From assembly GCA_963834825.1 (NCBI GenBank), contig CAWICZ010000011.1, positions 26,360 to 90,359 on the forward strand: a stretch of 64,000 nt of DNA. Direction: 5' to 3'. Shown here piece by piece: positions 46,164 to 54,517 of the stretch; within the stretch, counting starts at the first letter, position 1; each line of letters opens with the position of its first letter. This DNA comes from JACDAN01 sp963834825 (GTDB taxonomy: Bacteria; Actinomycetota; Thermoleophilia; Gaiellales; Gaiellaceae). Under the pieces are notes generated by a model, which ran no database searches, had not been told where the DNA came from, and saw only the letters and a program-made list of their open reading frames with translations. The position numbers were made by a program, and so were the translations under genes.

Positions 46164-46329
46164 ATGGGTCGTGGTGCGGAGGACGGGATCGAGTACCACC
46201 TCTGGCGCCAGACGCTCGCGGACGGCGAAGTCACGACGCTGTACGCCGTGCGCTACCCGGTCCGATCAACGCGCGTTCACGTCGTGTACTTCCCGCGGAC
46301 CGAGCACCTCGATGTGTGGTGCGTCGCAG
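46164..46329 (+). pseudogene. Truncated 5' fragment of an unknown gene
   Basis: ATG 46164 opens a frame reading MGRGAEDGIEYHLWRQTLAD and then GEVTTLYAVRYPVRSTRVHV. This looks like real protein for about 55 codons, then passes into the antisense of the TetR gene with no sensible sequence. It resembles the start of a secreted or surface enzyme without its signal peptide, but I cannot name a family. Probably a gene cut off by a deletion, now driven, if at all, from the promoter-hairpin element upstream. Confidence 0.4.
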
Positions 46330-46950
46330 TCACGGCCGCTTCCCGTCGCGCGGCGCGATGCCACGCCAGATCGTCTCGAGCACCTCCTCGGGATAGCGCT
46401 CCGGCAAGTCCGGAAGGCCGAACGGGAAGCGCAACCGGAGGAGCGGGGGCCCGATCAGGAGGTCGGCGACGACCTCGGGGTCGGTCCCTTCCGCGAGGTC
46501 GCCACTGTCGACGGCTTCCTGGAGGAGCGTGATGATTCGCTCGTAGCGCGGCGTCACGATCCGCTCGACGTATGCCGAGGCGAAGACCGGGTTGCGCTCG
46601 AGCTCGCCGAGCAGGCCGGGGAGCAGCCTGCCGAGCAACGGATGGGCGAAGACGTGCATGAAGTCGCGGATGCGCGCGAGTAGCCGCGCATAGACCTCGT
46701 CGTCCTCCTGGACGTCGAGCTCTGCGGTCAGGTCGCGGATCGCGTCTGCGATCAACTCCTCCTTCGAGTCCCAACGCCGGTAGATCGTGTTCTTGCCGAC
46801 GCCGGCTCGGGTGGCGATCTCGTCCATCGTCGCAGCCTGGAAACCACGCTCGGCGAGGAGCTCGAGAGTCGCGTCGACGATCGCTTTGCGAACCGCCGCG
46901 TGACGCGGCCGGCCGCGGCGACGAGGGGACTCGACCGAGCTCCTGCTCAT
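46330..46950 (-). CDS. TetR-family regulator
   Basis: A 206-residue regulator. The helix-turn-helix is in KAIVDATLELLAERGF, TMDEIATRAGVGKNTIYRRW with KEELIADAIRDL; the C-terminal domain resembles the TetR_C_16/AcrR type. An Arg-rich N-terminal arm (RRRGRPRHAAVRK) is present. It is divergent from the universal stress protein gene, and a palindrome between them is a likely operator. Ligand unknown. Confidence 0.9.
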   Translation of the reverse strand: MSRSSVESPRRRGRPRHAAVRKAIVDATLELLAERGFQAATMDEIATRAGVGKNTIYRRWDSKEELIADAIRDLTAELDVQEDDEVYARLLARIRDFMHVFAHPLLGRLLPGLLGELERNPVFASAYVERIVTPRYERIITLLQEAVDSGDLAEGTDPEVVADLLIGPPLLRLRFPFGLPDLPERYPEEVLETIWRGIAPRDGKRP

Positions 46951-46984
46951 TTACACATCCGGGGGCTCCTGGTATGCTACTTTT

Positions 46985-47010
46985 TTTACGAAACCACCGA
47001 GTCTCGTAAA
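46985..47010. promoter_or_regulatory. Candidate TetR operator
   Basis: TTTACGA (46985-46991) and TCGTAAA (47004-47010) form a perfect 7-base inverted repeat with a 12-base spacer, between the TetR gene and the divergent stress-protein gene, just before its GAGGAG ribosome site. Confidence 0.5.
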
Positions 47011-47022
47011 GAGGAGCGCCAC

Positions 47023-47493
47023 GTGTTTCGCAGCATTCTGGTCGCACTCGACGGGTCGAGCACCGCGTCGCGAGTCCTGGACGAAGCGATCGTGATCGCG
47101 CGCAGGGACGGCGCCAGGCTCACGCTGATCGCGGTGGCGACACAGCCTCGGTGGCGCTTCACGAGCCCGTATCTCGTGCCGTACCCGACCGACGCCGATC
47201 TCGAGTGCGAGGCGTGCCGCATCGTCGACGAGGCGGAGGCACTCGTTCCCGAGGGCATCCCAGTGTGCACGGTCGTTCGCCGCGGCTGCGTTGCGAAGGC
47301 GATCCTCGACCGGGTCGCCGCCGCCGAGCACGACCTCATCGTCATGGGCTCGCATGGCCGTGGACCGATTCGGGCCTTTCTGTTCGGAAGTGTGAGCCGG
47401 GCGGTCGCCGCTCACAGCCCGGTTCCCGTGCTCGCCGTGCAAGAGCGCGCCGTCCAGGAGCGCTCGGGGGTGGTCAAGGCGGCGACCGCGTGA
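47023..47493 (+). CDS. Universal stress protein
   Basis: A 156-residue UspA-family protein: MFRSILVALDGSSTASRVLD at the start, and the ATP-binding MGSHGRGPIRAFLFGSVS toward the end, so it should bind ATP. GTG 47023 has GAGGAG upstream. An in-frame opening reaches back to 46900 but would cover the operator. A 38-codon membrane protein overlaps its stop. The regulation by the adjacent TetR protein is inferred from the shared spacer. Confidence 0.9.
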   Translation: MFRSILVALDGSSTASRVLDEAIVIARRDGARLTLIAVATQPRWRFTSPYLVPYPTDADLECEACRIVDEAEALVPEGIPVCTVVRRGCVAKAILDRVAAAEHDLIVMGSHGRGPIRAFLFGSVSRAVAAHSPVPVLAVQERAVQERSGVVKAATA

Positions 47494-47606
47494 ACGATGA
47501 GCCTTCCGTCGGCGCCGAGCTGGCTGCGTTCCTCTGGGTCATCGCCGCGATGATCGCGCTCTTCGAGCTCGTCTGGTTCTTCGCCGACCGCATGTACTCC
47601 GTGTAA
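47490..47606 (+). CDS. 38-residue single-pass membrane protein
   Basis: GTG 47490 overlaps the stop of the stress-protein gene (GTGA). The frame reads a short acidic head, then one hydrophobic helix (LAAFLWVIAAMIALFELVWF), then FADRMYSV and TAA. The coupling and the clean helix suggest a real small membrane protein. Possibly it tethers or modulates the stress protein. Confidence 0.6.
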   Translation: MNDEPSVGAELAAFLWVIAAMIALFELVWFFADRMYSV

Positions 47607-47645
47607 CTACGTAAGGACCAGCGCCGGGCGGGCACCAACTCCTCC

Positions 47646-48047
47646 GTGAGCCCGGTGAAGCGCGATCTCGTCATCCTCGCCTGCGCGATCAGCGCCGGGG
47701 TCCACGGCGCCCTCGTCCCCGACCATTTCGCCGAGGGCGCCGGCCCGGGAGGCGGCTTCGTCATCGCAACGGCACTGCTTGCCGCCGTCGCGATCGGGAC
47801 CACACTGCGCCCGTCGAGCGAGGTCGCTGTCGCCGGCGCGGCGTTCGTCTTCGCCGGCCTGCTCGCGAGCTACCTGCTGGCCACGACGACCGGCCTGCCT
47901 GTCCTCCATCCGGAGGCCGAGCCGGTTGACGGCCTCGCACTCGCGACCAAGGCGGTCGAAGCAGTCGGCCTGCTCGCTGCGGTCGGTCTCCTCCGGAGGC
48001 CGTGGCCGGCCGTGAGGCACCTACGACTGAAAGGAACGTTGACATGA
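47646..48047 (+). CDS. Small multi-pass membrane protein
   Basis: A 133-residue protein with four hydrophobic segments (RDLVILACAISAGVHGALV, GGGFVIATALLAAVAIG, VAVAGAAFVFAGLLASYLL, ALATKAVEAVGLLAAVGLL) and two His in loops (GVHGALVPDHF). No family recognised. Its end overlaps the ATG of the next gene by 4 bases. Confidence 0.7.
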   Translation: MSPVKRDLVILACAISAGVHGALVPDHFAEGAGPGGGFVIATALLAAVAIGTTLRPSSEVAVAGAAFVFAGLLASYLLATTTGLPVLHPEAEPVDGLALATKAVEAVGLLAAVGLLRRPWPAVRHLRLKGTLT

Positions 48048-48730
48048 CCCTGACCAGGGCCCGACGCCCGATCCCACTCGCGCTGACGGCGCTCGTCGCC
48101 TTCATCAGCGCACTTGCCGCGGTCGCCGTCTCGAACGGCCAAAGCGCCCACGCTCACGGTGACCGGACCGACCATCCGGCCAAAGTCACGCGCGAGGAGC
48201 TCGCGCTGCGGCAAGACATGCGAAGGCTGTGGGAAGACCACATCGTCTGGACGCGCCTGGCGATCATCAGCCTGACGACAGACGCTCCGGACACGGAGGC
48301 GACCGTCGGGCGGTTGCTCGAGAACCAGACGCATATCGGCGACGCCGTCAAGCCCTTCTACGGCGCGGCGGCCGGCAACGAGCTGACCCGTCAGCTCCGA
48401 CTGCACATCTTGATCGCGGCCGAGGTCGTCGCCGCAGCGCGATCGGGCGACGCGGCCGAGCTCGCCGACGCGCAGGCGCGCTGGCAAGCGAACGCCGACG
48501 ACATCGCCGGCGTGCTCGCGAGCGTCAACCCGCGCTTCTGGCCGCTCGCGACGATGAAGGCGGAGATGCGGATGCATCTGGACCTGACGACCCAGGAGGC
48601 GGTCGCCAGGATCCAGGGGAACTGGGACGCAGACGTGGCCGCCTACGACCGGATCCACGATCACATCCTGCACATGTCCGATCTCCTCTCGACGGGACTG
48701 GTCAAGCAGTTCCCGAAGCGGTTCCACTGA
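48044..48730 (+). CDS. Secreted helical protein of unknown function
   Basis: A 228-residue protein with a signal peptide (PLALTALVAFISALAAVAVS), then a His-rich start and an all-helical domain: RQDMRRLWEDHIVWTRLAII, LLENQTHIGDAVKPFYGAAA, LRLHILIAAEVVAAA and a closing HILHMSDLLSTGLVKQFPKR. Related proteins occur in bacilli and actinobacteria and are often mislabelled as enzymes; I know of no proven function. The spaced His residues could bind metal. ATG 48044 follows AAGGAACG. Confidence 0.75.
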   Translation: MTLTRARRPIPLALTALVAFISALAAVAVSNGQSAHAHGDRTDHPAKVTREELALRQDMRRLWEDHIVWTRLAIISLTTDAPDTEATVGRLLENQTHIGDAVKPFYGAAAGNELTRQLRLHILIAAEVVAAARSGDAAELADAQARWQANADDIAGVLASVNPRFWPLATMKAEMRMHLDLTTQEAVARIQGNWDADVAAYDRIHDHILHMSDLLSTGLVKQFPKRFH

Positions 48731-48737
48731 GAACGGC

Positions 48738-49433
48738 ATGAGCGCGGCGGTAGCACCTATGGTGGCCCCGATGGAAACGCCCCAGCGGGCTGCCGCCGCG
48801 CTTGCGCCGACGCTCGACGACGAGTCACGCATGTGGCTCCGCGAGCTGCGCGCCGGTGGGCCGACGGGGGACGGCGCCGTCGCGCGGCTCCACGCGCTCC
48901 TGCTTCGCGCCGCTCGCTTCGAGGTCGCGCGGAGGCGTCCGTCGCTCCCGCACGTCCGCGGCGACGAGCTCGAGGACATCGCCATGGAAGCGGCCGACGA
49001 CGCGCTGATGAGCGTCCTCAGGCGCCTCGATGACTTCCGCGGCGCCAGCCGCTTCACGACCTGGGTCTACAAGTTCGCGCTGCTCGAGGCCGCCGTGAAG
49101 CTGCGGAAGCGCGCCTGGCAAGGCCGCGAGGTGCCGCTCGAGCCTGAGACCTGGGGCCTGTTCTCGAGCGCAGGGCTCGAACCGGACGCCGAGGCCGAGC
49201 AGACGGAGCTCCTCTCGACGCTGCAGGCGGCGATCAACGACGAGCTCACGCCCCACCAGCGACGGGTCCTCGTCGCCATCGCCCTGAACGGCGTGCCGAT
49301 CGACGTCCTCGCCGAGCGGCTCGAGACGACCCGGGGAGCCCTCTACAAGACCGTGCACGACGCGCGGCGCAAGCTGCGTGACCACCTCGAAGAGCGCGGG
49401 CTCGCGCTCGACCATTGGCTGGAGGAGAAATGA
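48738..49433 (+). CDS. ECF-type RNA polymerase sigma factor
   Basis: A 231-residue sigma factor: region 2 in ELEDIAMEAADDALMSVLRR and DFRGASRFTTWVYKFALLEA, region 4 in LTPHQRRVLVAIALNGVPID and LAERLETTRGALYKTVHDAR. It starts 7 bases after the secreted helical protein and its stop overlaps the ATG of a zinc-finger protein that probably restrains it. The pair may control the preceding membrane and secreted proteins. Confidence 0.88.
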   Translation: MSAAVAPMVAPMETPQRAAAALAPTLDDESRMWLRELRAGGPTGDGAVARLHALLLRAARFEVARRRPSLPHVRGDELEDIAMEAADDALMSVLRRLDDFRGASRFTTWVYKFALLEAAVKLRKRAWQGREVPLEPETWGLFSSAGLEPDAEAEQTELLSTLQAAINDELTPHQRRVLVAIALNGVPIDVLAERLETTRGALYKTVHDARRKLRDHLEERGLALDHWLEEK

Positions 49434-49666
49434 TGGCGCGACCCGATCTGAAGCAGGCTCTGGGCCGGCTCCTGGGCCCGGCCGGGCCCGAGGTCGGCTG
49501 CGACGAGTGCTTCGAGCAGCTGGACCGCTACGTCGAGCTCGAGCTTGCCGGGGAGGACGCGGACGCGGCGATCCCGGGCCTGCGCGCCCATCTCGACGGC
49601 TGCCCCGCCTGCCGCGAGGAGCACGAGAGCCTGCGCGCGCTCGTCAGCGGCGATCAGGTTCTCTAG
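49430..49666 (+). CDS. Zinc-finger anti-sigma-like protein
   Basis: A 78-residue zf-HC2-like protein: CDECFEQLDRYVELEL and HLDGCPACREEHESL give the C-x2-C...H-x3-C-x2-C zinc pattern. No membrane helix, so it would be a soluble ZAS-type anti-sigma factor. ATG 49430 overlaps the sigma factor stop and has GGAGGAG just upstream, so the two are made together. Confidence 0.85.
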   Translation: MMARPDLKQALGRLLGPAGPEVGCDECFEQLDRYVELELAGEDADAAIPGLRAHLDGCPACREEHESLRALVSGDQVL

Positions 49667-49676
49667 CGGACTGAAG

Positions 49677-49682
49677 TACGCT
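49677..49682 (+). promoter_or_regulatory. Putative leaderless -10 box
   Basis: TACGCT is followed by 7 bases and GTG 49690. Confidence 0.4.
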
Positions 49683-49689
49683 GGCCCGC

Positions 49690-50325
49690 GTGAGTCCCGA
49701 CCACGCGGGGGCGGCTCCGCAAAACGAGATTGTCCTCGTCCGGCACGGCGAGACGGAGTGGAGCCGGTCGGGCCGGCATACGGGCCGAACCGACGTCCCG
49801 CTCACGGAGCGGGGACGGGAGGACGCCGTTGCGCTGGCCGAGGCGCTTCGCGGACGGACTTTCGAGCTCGTGCTGACCAGCCCCCTGGCGCGGGCGGCGG
49901 ACACCGCTCGGCTGGCGGGCTTCGGCGAGGTCGCCGAGGCGAGGGACGAGCTCCAGGAATGGGACTACGGCGCCTACGAGGGGCAAACGACGAGCGACAT
50001 CCGCAAGGAGCGTCCCGGGTGGTCGCTCTGGCGGGACGGCGTCCCCGGCGGCGAGACCGCGGCCGAGATCGGCGCGCGCGCGGACCGGGTGATCGACGAG
50101 CTTCGCTCGCTCGCCGGCGACGCGCTCGTCTTCGCCCACGGACACCTGCTCCGCGTCCTGGCAGCGCGTTGGCTCGGCCTCGAGCCGGTCGACGGTCGGC
50201 TGCTCGCGCTCGACCCGGCGACGATCAGCATCCTCGGCTACGAACGAGAGACACCGGTGATCCGCGTGTGGAACGCACCCCAAAAAGCGCCAAGTCCCGC
50301 GAACCCGAAGGCCCGCAGGACTTGA
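49690..50325 (+). CDS. Histidine phosphatase family protein
   Basis: A 211-residue phosphoglycerate-mutase-superfamily phosphatase. The phospho-acceptor His is in IVLVRHGETEWS; PLTERGREDAVALAEAL, LTSPLARAADTA and the second His in LVFAHGHLLRVLAARWLG are present. It fits the broad group of phosphatases acting on small phosphates. The last 12 codons (KAPSPANPKARRT) come from the hairpin of the repeated element at 50289-50361, so the original C-terminus may have ended earlier or the element may have been inserted here. Confidence 0.87.
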   Translation: MSPDHAGAAPQNEIVLVRHGETEWSRSGRHTGRTDVPLTERGREDAVALAEALRGRTFELVLTSPLARAADTARLAGFGEVAEARDELQEWDYGAYEGQTTSDIRKERPGWSLWRDGVPGGETAAEIGARADRVIDELRSLAGDALVFAHGHLLRVLAARWLGLEPVDGRLLALDPATISILGYERETPVIRVWNAPQKAPSPANPKARRT

Positions 50326-50361
50326 CCGGGCGACCCTCTCACGCTCGCGCGATCACGTCAA
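50289..50361 (-). promoter_or_regulatory. Promoter-plus-hairpin element, copy 2
   Basis: On the minus strand: TTGACG (50361-50356), 17 bases, GAGGGT (50338-50333), 9 bases, a 32-base hairpin (50323-50292) whose 14-step stem pairs fully if G-U is allowed, TTCG loop, then GGCGCTTTTT. The spacing equals copy 1 exactly. The strand direction runs antisense into the phosphatase gene. Confidence 0.6.
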
Positions 50362-50409
50362 GGGGCAACCGGCGACGGGTCATCCTGCCGATCCGGTAAG
50401 ACCTGCGGC

Positions 50410-51138
50410 ATGTTCGACCACGTGACGATTCGGGTGTCCGACGGCGAGGCGTCGCGGCGCTTCTACGAGCTGTTGCTGCCCGTCCTCGAGATCGAGCGCA
50501 CGCATGCGGACGAGCATTTCACCGAGTGGGGCGACTTCTCGCTGGCCGAGGCGCACGGGGAGAGCCGTGTCACGCGTGGGCTGCACATCGGGTTCGCTGC
50601 ACCTACGCGCGCCCATGTCGACGAGTTCTGGCGTGTCGGCACGGCGGCGGGGTACAGCGATGACGGCAAGCCCGGCATCCGCCCGCTCTACCGCGACGAC
50701 TACTACGGCTCCTTCCTGCTCGACCCGGACGGCAACAGCATGGAAGCGGTCCACCACGGCTCGGTCCGCCGCGACGGCGTGATCGACCACCTCTGGTTCC
50801 GGGTCACCGACGTCGCCGCGTCGAAGCCCTTCTACGAGCTCGTCGCCGACCACGCCGGCTTCCGGCTCAGGCACGACAGTCCGTACCGGGCGCAGTTCGC
50901 CGGTGACAGCGGCTCCTTCTCCATCGTCTTCGGGACGCGGACGGAGTACTTCCACATGGCGTTTTCGGTGGACGGGGACGCCGTCGTCGAGACGTTCCAT
51001 CGGGCCGCGACCGAGGCGGGTTACCGGGACAACGGCCCACCCGGCGAGCGGCCGATGTACCACCCGGGCTACTACGGGGCGTACATCCTCGATCCCGACG
51101 GCAACAACGTCGAGCTCGTCAGCCACAACCGCGGATGA
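50410..51138 (+). CDS. Two-domain VOC family protein
   Basis: A 242-residue protein with two vicinal-oxygen-chelate modules in tandem: the first opens MFDHVTIRVSDGEASRRFYE and closes GSFLLDPDGNSMEAVHH, the second opens IDHLWFRVTDVAASKPFYE and closes GAYILDPDGNNVELVSHN. Metal ligands are likely His4, Glu near 117, His near 127 and a late Glu. It could be a glyoxalase, dioxygenase or resistance protein; the substrate cannot be told. It overlaps ltrA by 4 bases. Confidence 0.85.
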   Translation: MFDHVTIRVSDGEASRRFYELLLPVLEIERTHADEHFTEWGDFSLAEAHGESRVTRGLHIGFAAPTRAHVDEFWRVGTAAGYSDDGKPGIRPLYRDDYYGSFLLDPDGNSMEAVHHGSVRRDGVIDHLWFRVTDVAASKPFYELVADHAGFRLRHDSPYRAQFAGDSGSFSIVFGTRTEYFHMAFSVDGDAVVETFHRAATEAGYRDNGPPGERPMYHPGYYGAYILDPDGNNVELVSHNRG

Positions 51139-52325
51139 GCTCCGCCGCCCAGGCCCGCGCACCGCGCCTCGTTCCGGTCTTCAGACAGACCGAGCGCGTC
51201 ACGCCGCTGGAGCTGTTCTTCGACCTCGTCTTCGTCCTGGCGCTGACGCAGTGCACCGCCCTGATGGCGGCCGAGCCGACCTGGACGGGGCTCGGCAAAG
51301 GCATGCTCGTGCTCGGCGTGCTGTGGTGGTCCTGGGTCGGTTACGCGTGGCTGACGAGCGTCGTCGATCCGGAGGAAGGCGCCGTGCGGCTCGTGATGTT
51401 CGCCGCGATGGCGGCGCTGCTCGTCGTCGCGCTCTGCGTGCCCGATGCCTTCGGCGACACTGCGCTGCTCTTCGCGATTGCGTACGGGCTTGTCCGCTAC
51501 GCCCAGATCGCGCTCATGCTGCTCGCCAGCCGAGACGACCCAGGCCTTCGTCAGTCGACCCTCGGCCTCGCGGGCGGCACGGCTCTCGGCGTCGGCCTAC
51601 TAATTGCTGCCGCCTTCGCCGACGGCTGGCTCCAGGGCGGGCTCTGGGTGCTCGCGCTGCTCCTCGACATGGGCGAGCCGTACCTGTTCGGCTCCGAGGG
51701 ATGGAAGCTCGTGCCGCACCACTTCGCCGAGCGGCACGGGCTGATCATCATCATCGCCCTCGGTGAGTCGATCGTCGCGATCGGCGTGGGCTCGGAAGCG
51801 GGCGTCGACGCGGGGGTCGTCGTCGCGGCGGTGTTGGGGATCGCCGTCGCCGCCGCCCTGTGGTGGCTCTACTTCGACGTGGTCGCGATGCTCGCCGAGC
51901 GAGATCTGGCCCGGCTCGAGGGTCGCGAGCTGAACGAGCGCGCCCGTGACGCCTACTCCTACCTCCACTTCCCGATGGTGGCGGGAATCGTGTACGTCGC
52001 GCTGGGGATGAAGAAGACGATCGCCGACGTCGGTGCGTCGCTCGACGTCGTGATCGCAACGGCGATGCTCGGGGGGACCGCTCTCTACCTGCTCGCGCAC
52101 GTCGCGTTCCGCTACCGCAACGTCCACACCGTCAACAACCATCGGCTCGCGTGCGCCGTCCTGCTCCTCGTCTTTATCCCGGTCGCCGTCGAGGTGCCGT
52201 CCCTCGTCACTCTCGCCTTCATTGCCCTGGCGCTGACCGTCCTGATCGCTCTCGAAGCGGTTCGCTTCGCCGGTTCGCGCGCGCGAGCCCGAGCTCAGCT
52301 CACGGGCGAGGCGGCGACGGACTGA
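51135..52325 (+). CDS. ltrA: Low temperature requirement protein A (LtrA) family membrane protein
   Basis: A 396-residue protein with about 11 hydrophobic segments. The family opening TERVTPLELFFDLVFVLALT and the HGLIIIIALGESIVAIGVG motif are both present. LtrA was named in Listeria for growth at low temperature; the biochemical role is unknown. ATG 51135 overlaps the stop of the VOC gene. Confidence 0.9.
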   Translation: MSSAAQARAPRLVPVFRQTERVTPLELFFDLVFVLALTQCTALMAAEPTWTGLGKGMLVLGVLWWSWVGYAWLTSVVDPEEGAVRLVMFAAMAALLVVALCVPDAFGDTALLFAIAYGLVRYAQIALMLLASRDDPGLRQSTLGLAGGTALGVGLLIAAAFADGWLQGGLWVLALLLDMGEPYLFGSEGWKLVPHHFAERHGLIIIIALGESIVAIGVGSEAGVDAGVVVAAVLGIAVAAALWWLYFDVVAMLAERDLARLEGRELNERARDAYSYLHFPMVAGIVYVALGMKKTIADVGASLDVVIATAMLGGTALYLLAHVAFRYRNVHTVNNHRLACAVLLLVFIPVAVEVPSLVTLAFIALALTVLIALEAVRFAGSRARARAQLTGEAATD

Positions 52326-52357
52326 TCACGAGCCCTGGACGTTCTCCAGGGACGGCG

Positions 52358-52363
52358 TAGATT
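52358..52363 (+). promoter_or_regulatory. Putative leaderless -10 box
   Basis: TAGATT is followed by 8 bases and ATG 52372; TGGACG stands 16 bases upstream as a possible -35. Confidence 0.4.
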
Positions 52364-52371
52364 CTCGGGGG

Positions 52372-53599
52372 ATGAAGGGCGCTGTTCTCGCCGGCCTCGT
52401 CGTCGCGCTCGTCGCAGCGTCGGGCGCGAGCGCTGCCACGTCGAGGCTCGACCGCTACGGGACCGTGGTTCTCGACGGTCGCAAGACGTTTCCGATCGTG
52501 CTGTCGAAAGGGCCGCCTACGGACGGCCTGGCGGAAGTGGCGGCGGCCGGCGTCAACTTCGTCAAGGTCGGCCCGGCCGGGCAGTGGAGCGACGCCGACA
52601 TCGCGGAGACGATCGGCTGGAACCGCGCCGCGGCGGCGGCTGGAATCCACACCTGGATCAACCTCAGCTCGTTCAGCCGCGCCCGCCCGGGCGGCTGGCA
52701 GGAGGTGTTGCTGCGCCACGTGCTCGGCTCGCTCGACGCGGATCCGTCCGCCCGCGCGATCGGGATGTGGAAGGGCGTCGACGAGCCCTGGCGCTTCCGG
52801 GTGCGCCCGTCATCGCTCCGCTACACCTACTGCCTCGCGACTGGTCGCGGGCAGAGGCGCTGGTGCGCGGGCAGGCTGCCGATCGATCGCGACCACCTCT
52901 GGGTGACGGTGCAGGCGCCGCGCGCCGGCGTGTGGAGCCTGGCGCCGTACAGCGAGGTCACCGACATCCACGGTGTCAACCACTACCCGATCGCGATCGG
53001 CGACCCCGATCCGGAGCTCGGCGAGGTCGGCTCGTGGACGAACGTCTTGCGCTGGGCGACGCCCAACCGCGCCGTTTGGACGACGCTGCAGATCTGCTGG
53101 TCGTGGAGCTACGACGTCGCCGGCAACATCGCACTGCCGACGTTCGAGCAGGAGCGGTTCATGGTCTACGACGCGATCCTGAACGGGGCTCGTGCGCTCG
53201 CGTTCTACGGCGGGCAGAACCCGCGCTGCTGGGGGCCGCTGGATTCGGCGGGCGGCTGGAACTGGACGTTCTGGGAGCGGGTGCTCGAGCCGCTCGTGCG
53301 CGAGATCGGCGCCGGGAGCGCAATCGCGCCGGCGCTCGTGAGCCCGGGCTCCACGCGAGTCCTGACGACATCCGATCCGACGGTCCAGGCGATCTCGCGG
53401 CTGGGCCGCGCCGGGGAGCGGTGGGTGATTGCGGCGCGGACCGGGGAGGGGAGCCAGGCCGTGACGATCAGCGGGCTGCCCGTCGCGGCGACGAGCGCCG
53501 GCGTCTACACCGAGGGCCGGTCAGTGCCCGTCGTCGGCGGCGTCGGTCACGGACACCTTCGACCGCTTCGCCGTCCACGTGTACCGGATCAGCGGCTAG
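52372..53599 (+). CDS. Secreted TIM-barrel glycosidase-like protein, frameshifted at the end
   Basis: A signal peptide (VLAGLVVALVAASGASA) and a barrel with VLSKGPPTDGLAEVAAAGVN, GMWKGVDEPWRF (an E-P acid/base-like motif), DIHGVNHYPIAIG and ALAFYGGQNPRCWGPLDSAG. The catalytic pair is not certain, so carbohydrate substrate is a guess. Near 53541 one extra base breaks the frame; repaired the tail reads SVTDTFDRFAVHVYRISG and stops at 53599 (about 408 residues). It converges with the RDD gene. Confidence 0.75.
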
Positions 53600-54514
53600 C
53601 GCCTCTGCGTCTTCCTCGTAGAGGACGACGGTCCCGGCGAGGAAGTCGGGCAGTCCTCTGCGCCGCTCGCTGAACAGCACCGGGAGGTAGCCGGCGAACA
53701 GCGGGATGATCGAGATCGCCGTTCCGAAGACTCGCACGATCGACCAGCCGAGCGAGGGTGGGCGGCCCTCGCGTCCGAGCAGGCGCAGGCGGAGCAGGCC
53801 CATGCCGGGCGTCTGACCCGCACCGGACCAGAAGACGACGAAGTATGTGCCGGCGACCAGCGCCCAGCCGGACGCGAGTAGCACGCCGACCAGCCATTGC
53901 GGGCGCAGCGTTCCGACCAGGGTCGAGATGAGCGCGAAGAGCCCTGCGACGGAGGCAGAGATCAGCAGGATCAGGAGTGCGTCGACGCCGAGCCCGAGCG
54001 CACGCGTCGCCGCCCCGGCGAACGGTGTCGGGCGATCGCGTGCCCGGCGCTCGAGCCGGTCGTCGAGTTGGACGGCCCGCTCGCGCACTCCGGCAACGAG
54101 CTCCTCCGCGAGGCCTGTGGTCTGCCGAGTGAGGGCGGCACGCATCTCCGGGCTCTCGATGACCTGCCCGATCGCCCGGCGCATCTGGTCGCTCTGGACG
54201 ATCTGATCCGTCAGCCGGCTCGCGTGCTCGCTCTCGAGCGCCTGCTTCACCGCCCGGTCCAGTGCGCCGCTGGCGACGAGCTCCGCCGCCACGCGCTCGG
54301 CGACGTTGTGCCTCACGGCCGACTGGACGACCTGCTCCGGCAGGGGGCCCGCGAGCGCTCGGTCGATGAGCCGCGCGAGCTCGGGAATCAGTACGTCATC
54401 GGCCGCCGCTTCCAATTCGTCGCGCGAAGCACGCACTGCTGCCCGCACGGGGTAGAACGCGAGCCGACCGGCGGCCGAAGCGAGGGATCGGTGTTCGTCC
54501 TCAGGCGAGTCCAC
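53468..54514 (-). CDS. RDD-family membrane protein with helical N-terminal region
   Basis: About 180 residues of acidic helical sequence (repeated ALDRAVKQALE, SRLTDQIVQSDQM, MRRAIGQVIES patterns) lead into an RDD domain with three to four membrane segments: ATRALGLGVDALLILLI, GQTPGMGLLRLRLLGREGR and GLPDFLAGTVVLYEEDAEAL. The RDD fold should end about there; the remaining 40 Arg-rich residues overlap the glycosidase gene and are doubtful, so the real end may be near 53596 after another indel. The function is unknown; RDD proteins have been linked to ion exchange. Confidence 0.75.
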   Translation of the reverse strand: MDSPEDEHRSLASAAGRLAFYPVRAAVRASRDELEAAADDVLIPELARLIDRALAGPLPEQVVQSAVRHNVAERVAAELVASGALDRAVKQALESEHASRLTDQIVQSDQMRRAIGQVIESPEMRAALTRQTTGLAEELVAGVRERAVQLDDRLERRARDRPTPFAGAATRALGLGVDALLILLISASVAGLFALISTLVGTLRPQWLVGVLLASGWALVAGTYFVVFWSGAGQTPGMGLLRLRLLGREGRPPSLGWSIVRVFGTAISIIPLFAGYLPVLFSERRRGLPDFLAGTVVLYEEDAEALAADPVHVDGEAVEGVRDRRRRRRALTGPRCRRRRSSPRRAAR

Positions 54515-54517
54515 GGA

